A stretch of 64,000 bases of DNA, taken from NCBI RefSeq assembly GCF_032918005.1, contig NZ_CP136628.1, positions 186,001 to 250,000 on the forward strand, written 5' to 3'. Position numbers and translations under genes: made by a program. The notes under the pieces are model-generated. The model was not told where the DNA came from. It saw only the letters and a list, made by a program, of their open reading frames with translations, and searched no databases. This DNA comes from Bradyrhizobium sp. NDS-1. GTDB lineage: Bacteria; Pseudomonadota; Alphaproteobacteria; Rhizobiales; Xanthobacteraceae. Shown piece after piece: positions 1 to 9,643 of this stretch (its first letter is position 1; the number at the start of each line of letters is the position of its first letter).

Positions 1-1472
1 AGGTCGCGCCGGGCCTGCCGGCGTTCGCCATCGTCGGCCTGCCGGACAAGGCGGTGTCGGAGGCGCGCGAGCGGGTGCGTTCGGCGCTGATCGCCTCTGG
101 CCTCGCGCTGCCGGCGCGGCGGATCATCGTCAATCTGGCGCCGGCCGACCTGCCCAAGGAGGGCAGCCATTACGATTTGCCGATCGCGCTCGGCCTGATG
201 GCGGCGATCGGCGCGATCCCGCCGGATGCGCTGAGCGGCTTCACGGTGCTCGGCGAGCTCGGCCTCGACGGCTCGATCGCGCCCGTGGCCGGCGTCCTTC
301 CCGCCGCCATCGGCGCCAATATGCGCGAGGAAGGGCTGATCTGCCCGGCGTCCTGCGGCTCCGAGGCGGCGTGGGCCAGCCCGGACATCCAGATCATCGC
401 CGCAAGCTCGCTGATCCAGATCGCCAACCATTTCAAGGGCACCCAGGTGCTGTCGCGCCCTTCGCCGAAGGTGCACGAGGCCGCCGCCTCGACGCTCGAC
501 CTCCGCGACATCAAGGGTCAGGAAAGCGCCAAGCGGGCGCTGGAGATCGCAGCCGCCGGCGGGCATCATTTGCTCATGATCGGCGCACCGGGCGCCGGCA
601 AATCGATGCTGGCGGCACGCCTGCCCTCGATCCTGCCGCCGCTCTCGCCCGGCGAGCTGCTCGAGGTCTCGATGATCGCGTCCGTCGCCGGCGAGATCGA
701 AGGCGGCGCGCTGACGGCACGGCGGCCGTTCCGCTCGCCGCATCATTCCGCGAGCATGGCCGCTCTCACCGGCGGCGGCATGCGCGCCAAGCCCGGCGAG
801 ATATCACTCGCGCATCAGGGCGTGCTGTTCCTCGACGAATTGCCCGAGTTCGATCCGCGCGTGCTGGATTCGCTGCGGCAACCGCTGGAGAACGGCGAGG
901 TCGCCGTATCGCGCGCCAATCACCGCGTCACCTACCCTGCCCGCTTCATGCTGGTGGCGGCGATGAATCCGTGCCGCTGCGGCAACGCGTTCGAGCCCGG
1001 CTATGCCTGCAAGCGCGGTCGCATCGACCGCTGCACGGGCGATTACCAGGCACGCATCTCGGGGCCGCTGATGGACCGTATCGATCTGCGCATCGAAGTG
1101 CCGGCCGTGACCGCGGCCGATTTGATCCTGCCGCCGCCGGCGGAGGGATCGGCCGAGGTCGCCGCGCGCGTCGCGGCGGCGCGCGACATCCAGCTCGCGC
1201 GCTATGCCGATGCCGGTCTGCCCAATGTCCGCACCAATGCCGAGGCGCCGGCCTCCGTGTTGGAAGAAATCGCCAAGCCGGATGCGCAAGGCGCCAAATT
1301 GCTGCGCGACGCCGCCGAGACGATGCGGCTGTCGGCGCGCGGCTATCACCGCGTGCTGCGGGTGGCCCGCACGCTGGCCGATCTCGATTCCGCCGACAGG
1401 ATCGGCCGGCTGCATCTGGCCGAAGCGCTGTCCTATCGCGCACTCGCGGAGGATGTGCGGCAGCTGGCTTGA
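1..1472 (+). CDS. comM: YifB/ComM family Mg-chelatase-like AAA ATPase (5'-truncated by the window)
   Basis: The reading frame is open from base 3, so the gene begins upstream of the window; the GTG at 54 is internal. The visible part has the family N-terminal domain (residues VGLPDKAVSEARERV), a Walker A GAPGAGKSM near residue 195 of the fragment, Walker B-like LFLDELPEF, and a C-terminal Mg-chelatase-type region with the Cys-rich stretch NPCRCG. The family is AAA+ helicase-like; ComM drives branch migration during natural transformation in other bacteria. Whether it does so here is inference. The stop is followed by a short gap before a secreted orphan gene. Confidence 0.9.
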   Translation, partial: VAPGLPAFAIVGLPDKAVSEARERVRSALIASGLALPARRIIVNLAPADLPKEGSHYDLPIALGLMAAIGAIPPDALSGFTVLGELGLDGSIAPVAGVLPAAIGANMREEGLICPASCGSEAAWASPDIQIIAASSLIQIANHFKGTQVLSRPSPKVHEAAASTLDLRDIKGQESAKRALEIAAAGGHHLLMIGAPGAGKSMLAARLPSILPPLSPGELLEVSMIASVAGEIEGGALTARRPFRSPHHSASMAALTGGGMRAKPGEISLAHQGVLFLDELPEFDPRVLDSLRQPLENGEVAVSRANHRVTYPARFMLVAAMNPCRCGNAFEPGYACKRGRIDRCTGDYQARISGPLMDRIDLRIEVPAVTAADLILPPPAEGSAEVAARVAAARDIQLARYADAGLPNVRTNAEAPASVLEEIAKPDAQGAKLLRDAAETMRLSARGYHRVLRVARTLADLDSADRIGRLHLAEALSYRALAEDVRQLA

Positions 1473-1570
1473 TCACGCCACGCATCAACCTGGCGGTAAC
1501 GAGTTTCCTTTACGCTCTGCAAACCATAAGGCCCGATGAGTTCCCGAGCGGCCTTTGCGAGTAGAGCGTC

Positions 1571-2038
1571 ATGTTGCGTTTCAAGATCCTGGCCTCGGTT
1601 GTTCCCCTCCTGGCGGCTGTCGCATTCGGTCGCGGCGAGATCGGATCGGTCTCACATCCCTGCATCGCGCTCGGCGACACCTCGGTCGAGCTGACCTCGC
1701 TGTTCTGGACGGCCGGTGTGCATGTCGCCTTCACCGAGGATCCGGAGCGCGCCACCGTGCGGGTTCAGATCACCGATGATGCTGACGCGGCGGACTTCAC
1801 CGTGGTGGACGGCGGCTCCGGCTCCGAGCCGGACTCCTGCCAGGCCAATCCCTCGAGGCGGCTTGTGTCGATCGCCGCCGAGCCCGTCGACGGCGGCCAG
1901 GTGATCTATCTCTCCACCGAGGGGCCGGCGGATTACCGCATCTATGTGCGCTCGAAATCGTTCTCGCAACGCGAGGCGGCGGCGCTGATCGTCGGCGCCC
2001 GCGGCAGCCACCGCCATCTCCAGGCCGCCTCGCTCTGA
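1571..2038 (+). CDS. hypothetical secreted protein, 155 aa
   Basis: I do not recognise a family. The first ~20 residues (MLRFKILASVVPLLAAVAFG) look like a Sec signal peptide with a positive start and hydrophobic core, so the mature ~135-residue protein is probably periplasmic. It has two cysteines (in SHPCIA and PDSCQA) that could form a disulfide, and an acidic, beta-rich-looking middle. It lies between comM and a hybrid histidine kinase on the same strand, with about 100 bp on either side. No function can be given. Confidence 0.65.
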   Translation: MLRFKILASVVPLLAAVAFGRGEIGSVSHPCIALGDTSVELTSLFWTAGVHVAFTEDPERATVRVQITDDADAADFTVVDGGSGSEPDSCQANPSRRLVSIAAEPVDGGQVIYLSTEGPADYRIYVRSKSFSQREAAALIVGARGSHRHLQAASL

Positions 2039-2152
2039 GCCGTTAACACGTCGTCAACCCTGTTTGGAGGCGGCACCGGAGCTTCAAACTGTTCGCAAGG
2101 TCGGCGGGCCATCGTCGCACGCGGCAGTGGTGGGTCTCGGACAAGAGTCGGG

Positions 2153-4384
2153 GTGACGATGGGTCGGACGTTCCGGATCAAGGTGCGCATGCGCCGCTTC
2201 AGGCGACGGCACCCCCGAATTGCCTTTGCGATCCGTTCCTTCATGATCTTCTCGGCGACCTTCGGCGGCGCCTATGGTTTCGTGACCGGCAGCCGGTCCG
2301 ACAATTCCGGCTACGATCCCCACGCCTTCGCGATCGGCGCGAGCTTCCTGTTCGCGCTCGCCTGCCTCGGCCTTGCGACGCTGAGCATGCGCCTGCGCTT
2401 CGTCAATAAGCGGCTGCGGACGCTCGCGGCCCACAACGAGGCGCTCATCGACCGCAATTGGGAGCTGAAGGAGGCCGAAGAACGCGCCCGCAGCCTGTTC
2501 GAGCAGCAGGGCGACCTCATCGTGCTGCGCGACACGAGCGGCCGCATCACCTTTGCCAACGAGGCCTATTGCACACTCGCCGGTCAGGCGCGCAGCGCGC
2601 TGGTGGGTACGCGTTTCGACTTCGATATTCTGGAGCAGGGCGACAGCGCGCGCGAGAGCAACGGCACGCGCGTCCACGACCAGAAGATCGCGACCCCGCT
2701 CGGCGCGCGCTGGATTGCGTGGCGCGAGGGCTACGTCCGTCACGATGCCGGGCAACCCGCCGAATTGCAGAGCGTGGGACGCGACGTCACCGACCGCACC
2801 GAGACCGAACGTGCGCTGTCCGACGCGCGCGACCAGGCCGACGCCGCCAACCGCGCCAAATCGCGCTTTCTGGCGATGGCCTCGCACGAGATCCGCACGC
2901 CGCTGAACGGCATCATCGGCATGGGCGGCCTGTTGCTCGACACCACGCTGACGCCGGAGCAGACGACCTACGCGCGAGCGGTGAAGACGTCGGGCGAAGC
3001 CCTGATGGCGCTGATCGAGGAGCTGCTCGACTATTCCAAGATCGAGGCGGGCAAGCTCGATCTCCAGCTGCGTCCCTTCGCCCTGTCCACGCTGATCGAG
3101 GAAATCACCGAGCTGCTGGCGCCGCGTGCACAGGCCAAGGACCTCGAGATCGCATCCTATATCGACGAGCGCCTGCCGCTCGAGGTGGTCGGCGACGCGG
3201 CGCGGTTGCGCCAGGTGCTGCTCAATCTCGCCGGCAACGCCATCAAGTTCACAAGCAATGGCGGCGTCGCGCTGATCGTCGAACCCGGCATCTGGCCGAA
3301 CGAGATCAGCTTCCTGGTCCGGGACACCGGCATCGGCATCGCGCCGGAAGCGCAGCAACGCATTTTCCGAGAGTTCGAACAGGCCGACGAGCGCGTCTCC
3401 CGTACCTATGGCGGCACCGGACTTGGACTTTCCATCAGCGAGCGCATCGTCAAGCGCATGGGCGGCCGGATCACGCTCGCGAGCGAGCCGGGCAAAGGCT
3501 CGACCTTCGAGGTCGCAATGCCGCTTCCGCCGTCGCAAGCCGGCGCGGGACAGACCGCCTTTCCGAGCCCTGACCTCGGCGGCAAGTCGATGCTTCTGGT
3601 CGCGGACGGAATCGAGGCCTCGCTGATCGCGCGGCGTCTGGAGCGTTGGGGCGGCCAGACCTGCATGGTCTCGGATGCGGCAGTTGCCGAAGCGCTGCTG
3701 CCCGAACGCTCATGGCACGCAGTGCTGATCGATCGCGCGATCGGCCCTGCCACCGCCGACCATCTGGGCGAAATGGCCCGCGCGCATGCAGCCCAGCGCC
3801 TCGTGCTGCTGACGTCGGGCTCGCGCCATGAAAAGCTGTCGCCAGCCTTCACAGGCTTTCTGGTCAAGCCGCTGCGGGCAGCCTCGCTCGCCGCGCGCCT
3901 CGCGCTGACGCCGGAAGTCGCCTCACCCGATCTCGCGCCGGAGCCACCGGTTGAAGCCGCCGGCGCGACGCAGGCAAGGAGCCTGTCGATCCTCGTCGCC
4001 GAGGACAACGAGATCAACGCGTTGTTGATGCGCTCGCTGCTGACGAAGCTCGGCCATCGTGTCGTCATCGCCGTCCACGGCGAGGCCGCGCTGGAATCCT
4101 GGCTCGCCGCTTCATCGGCCGGCACGCCCTACGATCTCGTGCTGATGGATATCCAGATGCCGCAGCTCGACGGCATCGAGGCGACCAAGCATATCCGCGC
4201 GCATGAGGCCGCCATTGGCGGCCATCACACGCCGGTCCTCGCGCTCACCGCCAATACGCTGGAGGAGGATCGCTATGCCTGTTTCGAGGCGGGCATGAAC
4301 GGATTTCTGATCAAGCCGCTCGACCGGGAAAAATTGGAAGAGGCGCTGGCGGGTCTGGCAGCCCCCCGGCACCTCGCGGTCTGA
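2153..4384 (+). CDS. membrane-bound hybrid sensor histidine kinase with two receiver domains
   Basis: Two membrane segments lie near residues 25-45 and 60-80, then a PAS-like domain (about 110-230), a HisKA dimerisation domain with phospho-acceptor His in [11 protein letters not shown] (near residue 243), and an HATPase domain with N box [10 protein letters not shown]1 DTGIGIA and G2 GGTGLGLS. Two receiver domains follow. The second is canonical (AEDNEIN; phospho-Asp in LVLMDIQMP; Lys in FLIKPLD). The first keeps an Asp (VLIDRAIG) and Lys (FLVKPLR) but lacks the acidic pair, so it is probably degenerate. There is no Hpt domain and no cognate regulator beside it. The start is GTG 2153 or ATG 2159, two codons later. 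Confidence 0.93.
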   Translation: MTMGRTFRIKVRMRRFRRRHPRIAFAIRSFMIFSATFGGAYGFVTGSRSDNSGYDPHAFAIGASFLFALACLGLATLSMRLRFVNKRLRTLAAHNEALIDRNWELKEAEERARSLFEQQGDLIVLRDTSGRITFANEAYCTLAGQARSALVGTRFDFDILEQGDSARESNGTRVHDQKIATPLGARWIAWREGYVRHDAGQPAELQSVGRDVTDRTETERALSDARDQADAANRAKSRFLAMASHEIRTPLNGIIGMGGLLLDTTLTPEQTTYARAVKTSGEALMALIEELLDYSKIEAGKLDLQLRPFALSTLIEEITELLAPRAQAKDLEIASYIDERLPLEVVGDAARLRQVLLNLAGNAIKFTSNGGVALIVEPGIWPNEISFLVRDTGIGIAPEAQQRIFREFEQADERVSRTYGGTGLGLSISERIVKRMGGRITLASEPGKGSTFEVAMPLPPSQAGAGQTAFPSPDLGGKSMLLVADGIEASLIARRLERWGGQTCMVSDAAVAEALLPERSWHAVLIDRAIGPATADHLGEMARAHAAQRLVLLTSGSRHEKLSPAFTGFLVKPLRAASLAARLALTPEVASPDLAPEPPVEAAGATQARSLSILVAEDNEINALLMRSLLTKLGHRVVIAVHGEAALESWLAASSAGTPYDLVLMDIQMPQLDGIEATKHIRAHEAAIGGHHTPVLALTANTLEEDRYACFEAGMNGFLIKPLDREKLEEALAGLAAPRHLAV

Positions 4385-4385
4385 T

Positions 4386-4409
4386 CCAGAGTTTCAGAGG
4401 GAACTCTGG
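4386..4409 (+). terminator. hairpin just after the hybrid kinase stop
   Basis: Perfect 8-bp arms CCAGAGTT and AACTCTGG around an 8-nt loop, starting two bases after the stop codon. There is no T run, so it may stabilise the mRNA or work with Rho rather than be a full intrinsic terminator. Confidence 0.4.
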
Positions 4410-4491
4410 CCCGGCGGCCAAACGACAATTGAAATACGCGGCGTTGCGCGTCACCATACGTAGGGGTCTTTTGCAATGAAGGACTTTGCGC

Positions 4492-5121
4492 ATGAATGTG
4501 CTTTGCCGCCTCGCACTTGTTGTTTTCCTCGTTGGGTTATCCCGACACGCCGCAGCGGATACACCGGAACTCATCGCATCGCTCAAGCAGGGCGGCTACG
4601 TGCTGGTGTTTCGGCACACCGCCACCGACGACAGCCAGAAGGATGTCTACCCCTTCAAGTTCGAAGACATGAGCGCCCAGCGCCAGCTCAGCGAAAAGGG
4701 CAGGGACATGGCGCGCCAGATCGGGACGGCGCTCAAGGACCTCGCGATTCCCATTGGCGATATCTACACCAGCCGGCTGAACCGGGCGGTCGAGGCTGGC
4801 AAGCTGATCTCGGGACGCGAGGTCAAGCCGGTCGATGCGTTAACGGACAGCAGCAACGCGAGCGCGTCGGGAATGGCAAACCCGACGGGTGCAAATGCTA
4901 AGGCGGGTCAGGCGGTGCGTCAGCTCGTCGATGCGGCCCCGAAGGCCGGCACCAACACTTTCCTTGTCACCCACAAGACCAACATCGCCGACGCCTTCGG
5001 CAAGGAGGCCGGCGACGTCCAGGAAGGCGAAGCTTTCGTCTACAAGGCCGGCAGCTCCGGCCCCGCGACCTTCGCCGGGCGCATCAAGCTCGCCGACTGG
5101 GGCGCGAAAGCGGGCAAGTAG
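4492..5121 (+). CDS. secreted histidine phosphatase family protein
   Basis: Signal peptide (MNVLCRLALVVFLVGLSRHAAA, written here by its ends: residues 1-22) followed by a histidine-phosphatase fold. The catalytic motif is VFRHTATDD, with Thr where the commoner RHG motif has Gly; the second histidine is in VTHKTNIAD. At 209 residues it is a single-domain member, probably a periplasmic phosphatase of unknown substrate. I chose ATG 4492 because it places a normal signal peptide at the N terminus; a TTG two codons upstream (4486) is less likely. It is monocistronic, followed by an intergenic repeat. Confidence 0.8.
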   Translation: MNVLCRLALVVFLVGLSRHAAADTPELIASLKQGGYVLVFRHTATDDSQKDVYPFKFEDMSAQRQLSEKGRDMARQIGTALKDLAIPIGDIYTSRLNRAVEAGKLISGREVKPVDALTDSSNASASGMANPTGANAKAGQAVRQLVDAAPKAGTNTFLVTHKTNIADAFGKEAGDVQEGEAFVYKAGSSGPATFAGRIKLADWGAKAGK

Positions 5122-5198
5122 GGGCCGGTCGTCAGCGCCGAGCTGGCAGCGCCGTCCCGCCCCGGGTCATGGATTGAGCTGCATGCTTTGCGCTACGC

Positions 5199-5300
5199 GG
5201 ATCATTCGGATCCGGATCATGCGCTAAAGCGCGATGAGATTTGGAAGAATCGTCATCGCGCTTTAGGTTGTCGTCCACGCATGATCTTTCCGGATCATGC
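5199..5300. repeat. composite Rhizobiales-type intergenic palindromic repeat
   Basis: Perfect 14-bp arms CTAAAGCGCGATGA (5224-5237) and TCATCGCGCTTTAG (5253-5266) are followed by GCATGATC/GATCATGC arms (5279-5300). The motif CCGGATCATGC occurs on both flanks. I recognise this layout from many Bradyrhizobium and related intergenic regions. The ATG at 5297 belongs to the repeat, which argues for the later GTG start of the next gene. Confidence 0.8.
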
Positions 5301-5326
5301 TCTGGCGAGCAGAAGGCTGCGAACAC

Positions 5327-6385
5327 GTGAGTACCTCGGAAGACCGTTCTTTCCTCATCCTGCTTGCTGCGATCTCGGTTGCGTTCGCCTGGGTGCTTTG
5401 GCCGTTCTCCGGCGCATTGCTGTGGGCCGTACTGCTGGCGATCATCTTCGCGCCGCTCTATCGGCGCACTCTGGAAGCGCTCCCGGGCAAGCACAATCTT
5501 GCAGCACTGTTCACTGTCGTCGTCGTCGTCGTGATGGTCCTGATCCCGGTCGCCATCGTCATCGCTTCCCTCATCGATCAGGGCGGAGAGCTGTATCAGC
5601 GCATTCAGAACGGAGAAATCAATTTCGCGCATCCCCTGCAGCAGCTGCGATCCGCGCTGCCCGACTGGACGGCTTCCCTGGCGGATCGCCTAGCGTCCAT
5701 CGATCTTTCCTACATCAAGGAACGCCTGTCGAATCTGGTCGTCCCCGCCGGTCAACAGCTGGCCGGACATGCGCTCAACATCGGGCAGGTAACGCTGGAG
5801 TTCGTCGCGAGCCTGTTCGTGATGTTGTACCTGCTGTTTTTCATGTTGCGCGACGGTGACGAGCTCAACGCACGCATCCGCGACGCGCTGCCGCTGCGCC
5901 CGAGGCATACTGCCGAGATTCTCCATGCATTCACCCTCGCTGTTCGCGGGACGATCAAAGGGATCGTGCTCGTTGCCCTGATTCAGGGAGCGCTGGGCGG
6001 GCTGATCTTCTGGCTGCTCGGCCTGACTGCGCCGCTGCTGGCGGGCGCGCTCATGGCCCTGCTCTCGCTCTTGCCCGTGCTCGGCTCCGCCATGGTTTGG
6101 GTTCCGGTCGCGCTCTACCTGCTTGTGGCAGGTTCGGTCACGAAGGGACTCGTCCTGCTCGCATTCGGCACCTTCGTGATCGGTCTTGCGGACAATTTCC
6201 TACGCCCGATCCTGGTCGGCCAGTCGATACAAATGCCGAGCTACGTCGTGCTGCTTGCCACCCTGGGCGGGTTGGCCACGTTCGGCGCGAACGGCTTCGT
6301 CATCGGCCCGCTCGTCGCCGCCATGTTTCTGACGGCGTGGCAGATCTACGTTGGCTCGAAGATGCAACAGGAGGTCCGGAAATGA
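5327..6385 (+). CDS. AI-2E family transporter / permease
   Basis: Polytopic inner-membrane protein of about 352 residues, matching the PF01594 family in length and layout: two N-terminal membrane segments (LILLAAISVAFAWVLWPF; GALLWAVLLAIIF), a soluble ~150-residue stretch, then five or more C-terminal helices containing LLPVLGSAMVWVPVALYL and LADNFLRPILVG. The family exports small molecules (AI-2 for TqsA) or Na+; the substrate here is unknown. I prefer GTG 5327 to ATG 5297 because the latter lies in an intergenic repeat. The stop is nearly back-to-back with the convergent zinc-ribbon gene. Confidence 0.88.
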   Translation: MSTSEDRSFLILLAAISVAFAWVLWPFSGALLWAVLLAIIFAPLYRRTLEALPGKHNLAALFTVVVVVVMVLIPVAIVIASLIDQGGELYQRIQNGEINFAHPLQQLRSALPDWTASLADRLASIDLSYIKERLSNLVVPAGQQLAGHALNIGQVTLEFVASLFVMLYLLFFMLRDGDELNARIRDALPLRPRHTAEILHAFTLAVRGTIKGIVLVALIQGALGGLIFWLLGLTAPLLAGALMALLSLLPVLGSAMVWVPVALYLLVAGSVTKGLVLLAFGTFVIGLADNFLRPILVGQSIQMPSYVVLLATLGGLATFGANGFVIGPLVAAMFLTAWQIYVGSKMQQEVRK

Positions 6386-6389
6386 CCTC

Positions 6390-6629
6390 CTATGCGGCAT
6401 AGGCAATGAACCGCGGGGCCGAGAGCTTATCGGGCGGCGTCTGACTGCCCCTGAAGATGGTGTCGGCCTTGGCCGCGCGCTTGCAATGCGGGCAGACGAA
6501 GAGATGCGCGATGATCGGGGTCGGCTCGTCCGCGAGCAGCTCGGAGCGGAACCACTTCATCTCGACATGGCAGTCCGGGCAGATCGGCGCTTCGAGCTGT
6601 TCCGCAGCGCTTCTGAGACGATCAACCAT
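6390..6629 (-). CDS. small zinc-ribbon-like protein, 79 aa
   Basis: Two CxxC pairs (CPDC near residue 17 and CPHC near residue 47) about 30 residues apart suggest one structural zinc site. The rest has no catalytic motif and no signal peptide, so it is probably a cytoplasmic zinc-ribbon protein of unknown role. ATG 6629 is preferred over an in-frame TTG at 6653 because GGGAA precedes it. It is convergent with the AI-2E permease and lies downstream of the his/coaA cluster on the same strand, separated by 100 bp. Confidence 0.6.
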   Translation of the reverse strand: MVDRLRSAAEQLEAPICPDCHVEMKWFRSELLADEPTPIIAHLFVCPHCKRAAKADTIFRGSQTPPDKLSAPRFIAYAA

Positions 6630-6729
6630 GATGCCGTTCCCGCCGTTTCCCAAGGAATAGCGGATTACCAGCTGCCGGTCTGCAACAAAAGATACCTAGC
6701 TCGAAGCAGCCAGCACGGTCACGACGCGA

Positions 6730-7686
6730 TCAGAGCCGTCTGAGCGCCACGCTCTCCACCGTGTGGTCGGCCCCCTTCTTCAGGATCAGCGTTGCGCGGG
6801 GGCGGGTCGGCAGAATGTTGTCCTCGAGATTGGCGAGGTTGGTGCGCTCCCAGATCGCGATCGCCGTGGCGGTGGCTTCCTCGTCCGACAGCAAAGCGTA
6901 GCGGTTGAAATAGGATTTCGGGTTGGTGAAAGCGGTGTCGCGCAGCGCCAGAAAGCGCTTGATGTACCATTGCCGCAGCGCCGCCTCGTCCGCGTCGATA
7001 TAGACCGAGAAATCGAAGAAGTCGGAGACGACGGGCACCGCCTTGCCGTCACGCGGCAGTTTGCCGGTTTGCAGAACGTTGACGCCCTCGACGACCAGGA
7101 TGTCGGGCTGGTCGACCTCCGCCCACTGGTTCGGCACGATGTCGTAGGTCAGATGCGAATAGACCGGCGCGCGCACATGACGGCGGCCGGACTTGATGTC
7201 GGAAAGGAAGCTGAGCAGCAGCGGCAGGTCGTAGCTCTCCGGAAAGCCCTTCTTCTGCATGATGCCCTGCCGCTCGAGCACGGCGTTGGGATAGAGGAAT
7301 CCGTCGGTCGTGATCAGTTCGACCTTCGGCCGGGGCGACCAGCGCGCCAGCAGCGCCTGAAGCACGCGGGCCGTGGTGGACTTCCCGACCGCGACCGAAC
7401 CGGCGACGCCGATGATGTAGGGTACCTTGCGGTCGCGGATGTCGAGGAATTGGCGCTCGGCGTAATACAGGCGCTGCATCGCGTCGACGTAGATCGAGAG
7501 CAGGCGCGACAACGGAAGGTAGATGTCCTCGACCTCCTGGAGATCGAGGCGGTCGTGCAGCGAGCGCAGCCGGTCGAACTCGCCCGGCTCCAGCGTCATC
7601 GGCGTATCGTCGCGCAGCCGCGACCACTCCTCGCGCGTATAGACGCGGTACGGATTATACTGCTGCTCGGGTGCGCGGATATCCAT
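6730..7686 (-). CDS. coaA: type I pantothenate kinase
   Basis: Phosphorylates pantothenate, the first committed step of CoA synthesis, in the cytoplasm. The 318-residue length fits bacterial PanK-I. The P-loop [13 protein letters not shown] is at residues 93-105, followed by TTDGFLYPN and the family stretch [11 protein letters not shown] 7686 begins MDIRAPEQQ and is preceded by GGAGAGG. It sits last in the hisB-to-hisE run, 20 bp after hisE, so co-transcription is likely. Having coaA behind hisE is, from memory, common in Bradyrhizobium and relatives. Confidence 0.96.
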   Translation of the reverse strand: MDIRAPEQQYNPYRVYTREEWSRLRDDTPMTLEPGEFDRLRSLHDRLDLQEVEDIYLPLSRLLSIYVDAMQRLYYAERQFLDIRDRKVPYIIGVAGSVAVGKSTTARVLQALLARWSPRPKVELITTDGFLYPNAVLERQGIMQKKGFPESYDLPLLLSFLSDIKSGRRHVRAPVYSHLTYDIVPNQWAEVDQPDILVVEGVNVLQTGKLPRDGKAVPVVSDFFDFSVYIDADEAALRQWYIKRFLALRDTAFTNPKSYFNRYALLSDEEATATAIAIWERTNLANLEDNILPTRPRATLILKKGADHTVESVALRRL

Positions 7687-7706
7687 GACGCGACCTCTCC
7701 ACTCGG

Positions 7707-8033
7707 CTAGTTGCCGCCCTTGCGCGACGCCTTCTCTTCCAGGCCCGACATCGTCGTTCGCTTCTCGAGCGCCGCCTCGACCTCTTCCAGCTTTACGCCG
7801 CGGGCCTTGAGCAACACAAGGAAATGGTAGAGCAGGTCGGCGCTCTCGGCGACCAGATGCGCGCGATCGTTTTCGACTGCTGCGATTACGGTTTCGACTG
7901 CTTCCTCGCCGAACTTCTTGGCGCAATGCTCGGCGCCCTTGTCCAGAAGCTTGCGGGTATAGGAGGTCTCGCCATCGGCGGCGGCGCGGGCGTCGATGGT
8001 CTCGGCCAGATCGTGGATCGTGAAGCGCGGCAT
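7707..8033 (-). CDS. hisE: phosphoribosyl-ATP pyrophosphatase
   Basis: Hydrolyses phosphoribosyl-ATP to phosphoribosyl-AMP, the second step of histidine synthesis. It is a 108-residue all-alpha MazG-like protein, with the metal-binding signature [10 protein letters not shown] (residues ~43-52) and [13 protein letters not shown] (~64-76). It is a stand-alone HisE with no HisI domain fused; hisI is not in this window. It lies about 80 bp downstream of hisF and 20 bp upstream of coaA. Confidence 0.95.
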   Translation of the reverse strand: MPRFTIHDLAETIDARAAADGETSYTRKLLDKGAEHCAKKFGEEAVETVIAAVENDRAHLVAESADLLYHFLVLLKARGVKLEEVEAALEKRTTMSGLEEKASRKGGN

Positions 8034-8113
8034 GCAATCTACTCGGAAAACGCGATCCGGCCGTACGAGCCGGTCCCCACCGGCTCGTGTAGCACTTTTA
8101 TGAACGGGAGTCG

Positions 8114-8887
8114 TCAGGCATCGAGGCGCATGGGTAGTCCGCGCCGGGCCATGTGCTCCTTGGCTTCACGGATGGTGAATTCCCCGAAGTGGAAGATCGA
8201 GGCGGCCAGCACCGCCGTCGCGTGCCCGTCGCGGATACCGTCGACGAGGTGGTCGAGATTGCCGACGCCGCCCGAGGCGATCACCGGAACGGGAACGCTG
8301 TCCGCGATCGCCCGGGTCAACGGGATGTCGAATCCTTGCCTCGTGCCGTCGCGATCCATCGAGGTCAGCAGGATCTCACCGGCGCCGAGCGCGACGACTT
8401 CCTGGGCATATTCGATGGCGTCGATGCCGGTCGAATTGCGGCCGCCATGGGTGAAGATTTCCCAGCGGTCGCCGCCCGGGCGCTTCACCCGCTTGGCATC
8501 GATCGCAACCACGACGCATTGTTGACCGAATTTCTCAGCCGCTTCCTTGACGAACTCGCGCCGCGACACCGCCGCGCTGTTGATCGAGACCTTGTCGGCC
8601 CCGGCGCGCAGCAGCGTCTTGATGTCGTTGACCTCACGCACGCCACCACCGACGGTGACGGGCATGAAGCAGGCCTCCGCCGTGCGGCGGACCACGTCCA
8701 GCATGATGCCGCGATTCTCGTGGGTCGCAGTGATGTCGAGAAAAGTGAGCTCGTCGGCGCCGGCCGCGTCATAGGCGATCGCGGCTTCGACGGGGTCGCC
8801 GGCGTCGCGCAGATCGACGAAGTTGACGCCCTTGACGACGCGACCGTCCTTGACGTCGAGGCAGGGGATCACGCGCACCTTGAACAT
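8114..8887 (-). CDS. hisF: imidazole glycerol phosphate synthase, cyclase subunit
   Basis: A (beta/alpha)8 barrel that, with HisH-derived ammonia, converts PRFAR to IGP and AICAR. The 257 residues show the catalytic Asp11 in [10 protein letters not shown], the phosphate-binding ASGGVGN and the repeated half-barrel motif VGGGVR. The second catalytic Asp is in VVAIDAKR. The gene follows hisA with only 3 bp between, and is part of the hisB-hisE operon. HisF pairs with HisH, which is encoded two genes upstream. Confidence 0.97.
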   Translation of the reverse strand: MFKVRVIPCLDVKDGRVVKGVNFVDLRDAGDPVEAAIAYDAAGADELTFLDITATHENRGIMLDVVRRTAEACFMPVTVGGGVREVNDIKTLLRAGADKVSINSAAVSRREFVKEAAEKFGQQCVVVAIDAKRVKRPGGDRWEIFTHGGRNSTGIDAIEYAQEVVALGAGEILLTSMDRDGTRQGFDIPLTRAIADSVPVPVIASGGVGNLDHLVDGIRDGHATAVLAASIFHFGEFTIREAKEHMARRGLPMRLDA

Positions 8888-8890
8888 GTG

Positions 8891-9643
8891 TCAGCTCCCA
8901 GGCGCGCGTGCGCTGCGGATCAGAGTGAGGGCGGCGGCTGGATCGAGCCGGCCGTCGTAAAGCGCGCGGCCCGCGATCGCGCCGGCGAGTTTCTTGGCGC
9001 GCGGCGTCAGCATCGCCTTGACGTCCTCGATCGAGGCGAGACCGCCGGAGGCGATCACCGGAATCGAGATGCTGTCCGCCAGCGCAATGGTCGCATCCAG
9101 GTTCAAGCCCTTGAGCAGGCCGTCGCGCGCGATGTCGGTGAAGATGATCGCGGCAACGCCGGCGTCCTCGAAACGCTGCGCGATCTCGAGCACCGTCACC
9201 TGCGAGGTCTCCGCCCAGCCTTCGACCGCGACCTTGCCGTCGCGCGCATCGAGCCCGACCGCAACACGGCCGGGGAATTTCTTCGCCGCGGCCTTCACCA
9301 GCTCGGGATCGCGCACTGCGGCGGTGCCGATGATGACGCGGGTGATGCCCTTGTCGAGCCACGCCTCGACGGTTTTGAGATCGCGGATGCCGCCGCCGAG
9401 CTGCACCGGAAGCTTGATCGTCTTCAGCATGGCCTCGACAGCCCCGGCATTCACCGGCTTGCCGGCAAAGGCACCGTCGAGGTCGACGACGTGGAGATAC
9501 TCAAAACCCTGCTCGGCAAAGCTCTGCGCCTGCGCGGCGGGATTGAGATTGAACACGGTCGCGCGCGCCATGTCGCCCTGCTCGAGGCGCACGCATTGGC
9601 CGTTCTTGAGGTCGATCGCGGGAAAAAGGATCACGGTTTCCAT
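8891..9643 (-). CDS. hisA: ProFAR isomerase (phosphoribosylformimino-AICAR ribotide isomerase)
   Basis: Catalyses the Amadori isomerisation of ProFAR to PRFAR. It is a 250-residue TIM barrel with catalytic Asp11 in [21 protein letters not shown] in the first half and ASGGLAS in the second. ATG 9643 starts [11 protein letters not shown] and overlaps the last 13 bp of hisH, which suggests translational coupling. The in-frame extension upstream reads through hisH and is not real. Substrate and product link it directly to hisF downstream. Confidence 0.97.
   Translation of the reverse strand: METVILFPAIDLKNGQCVRLEQGDMARATVFNLNPAAQAQSFAEQGFEYLHVVDLDGAFAGKPVNAGAVEAMLKTIKLPVQLGGGIRDLKTVEAWLDKGITRVIIGTAAVRDPELVKAAAKKFPGRVAVGLDARDGKVAVEGWAETSQVTVLEIAQRFEDAGVAAIIFTDIARDGLLKGLNLDATIALADSISIPVIASGGLASIEDVKAMLTPRAKKLAGAIAGRALYDGRLDPAAALTLIRSARAPGS

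Noticed and set aside
2084..3538. 484-aa minus-strand frame
   Set aside because: Lies entirely opposite the histidine kinase with shadow-type composition.
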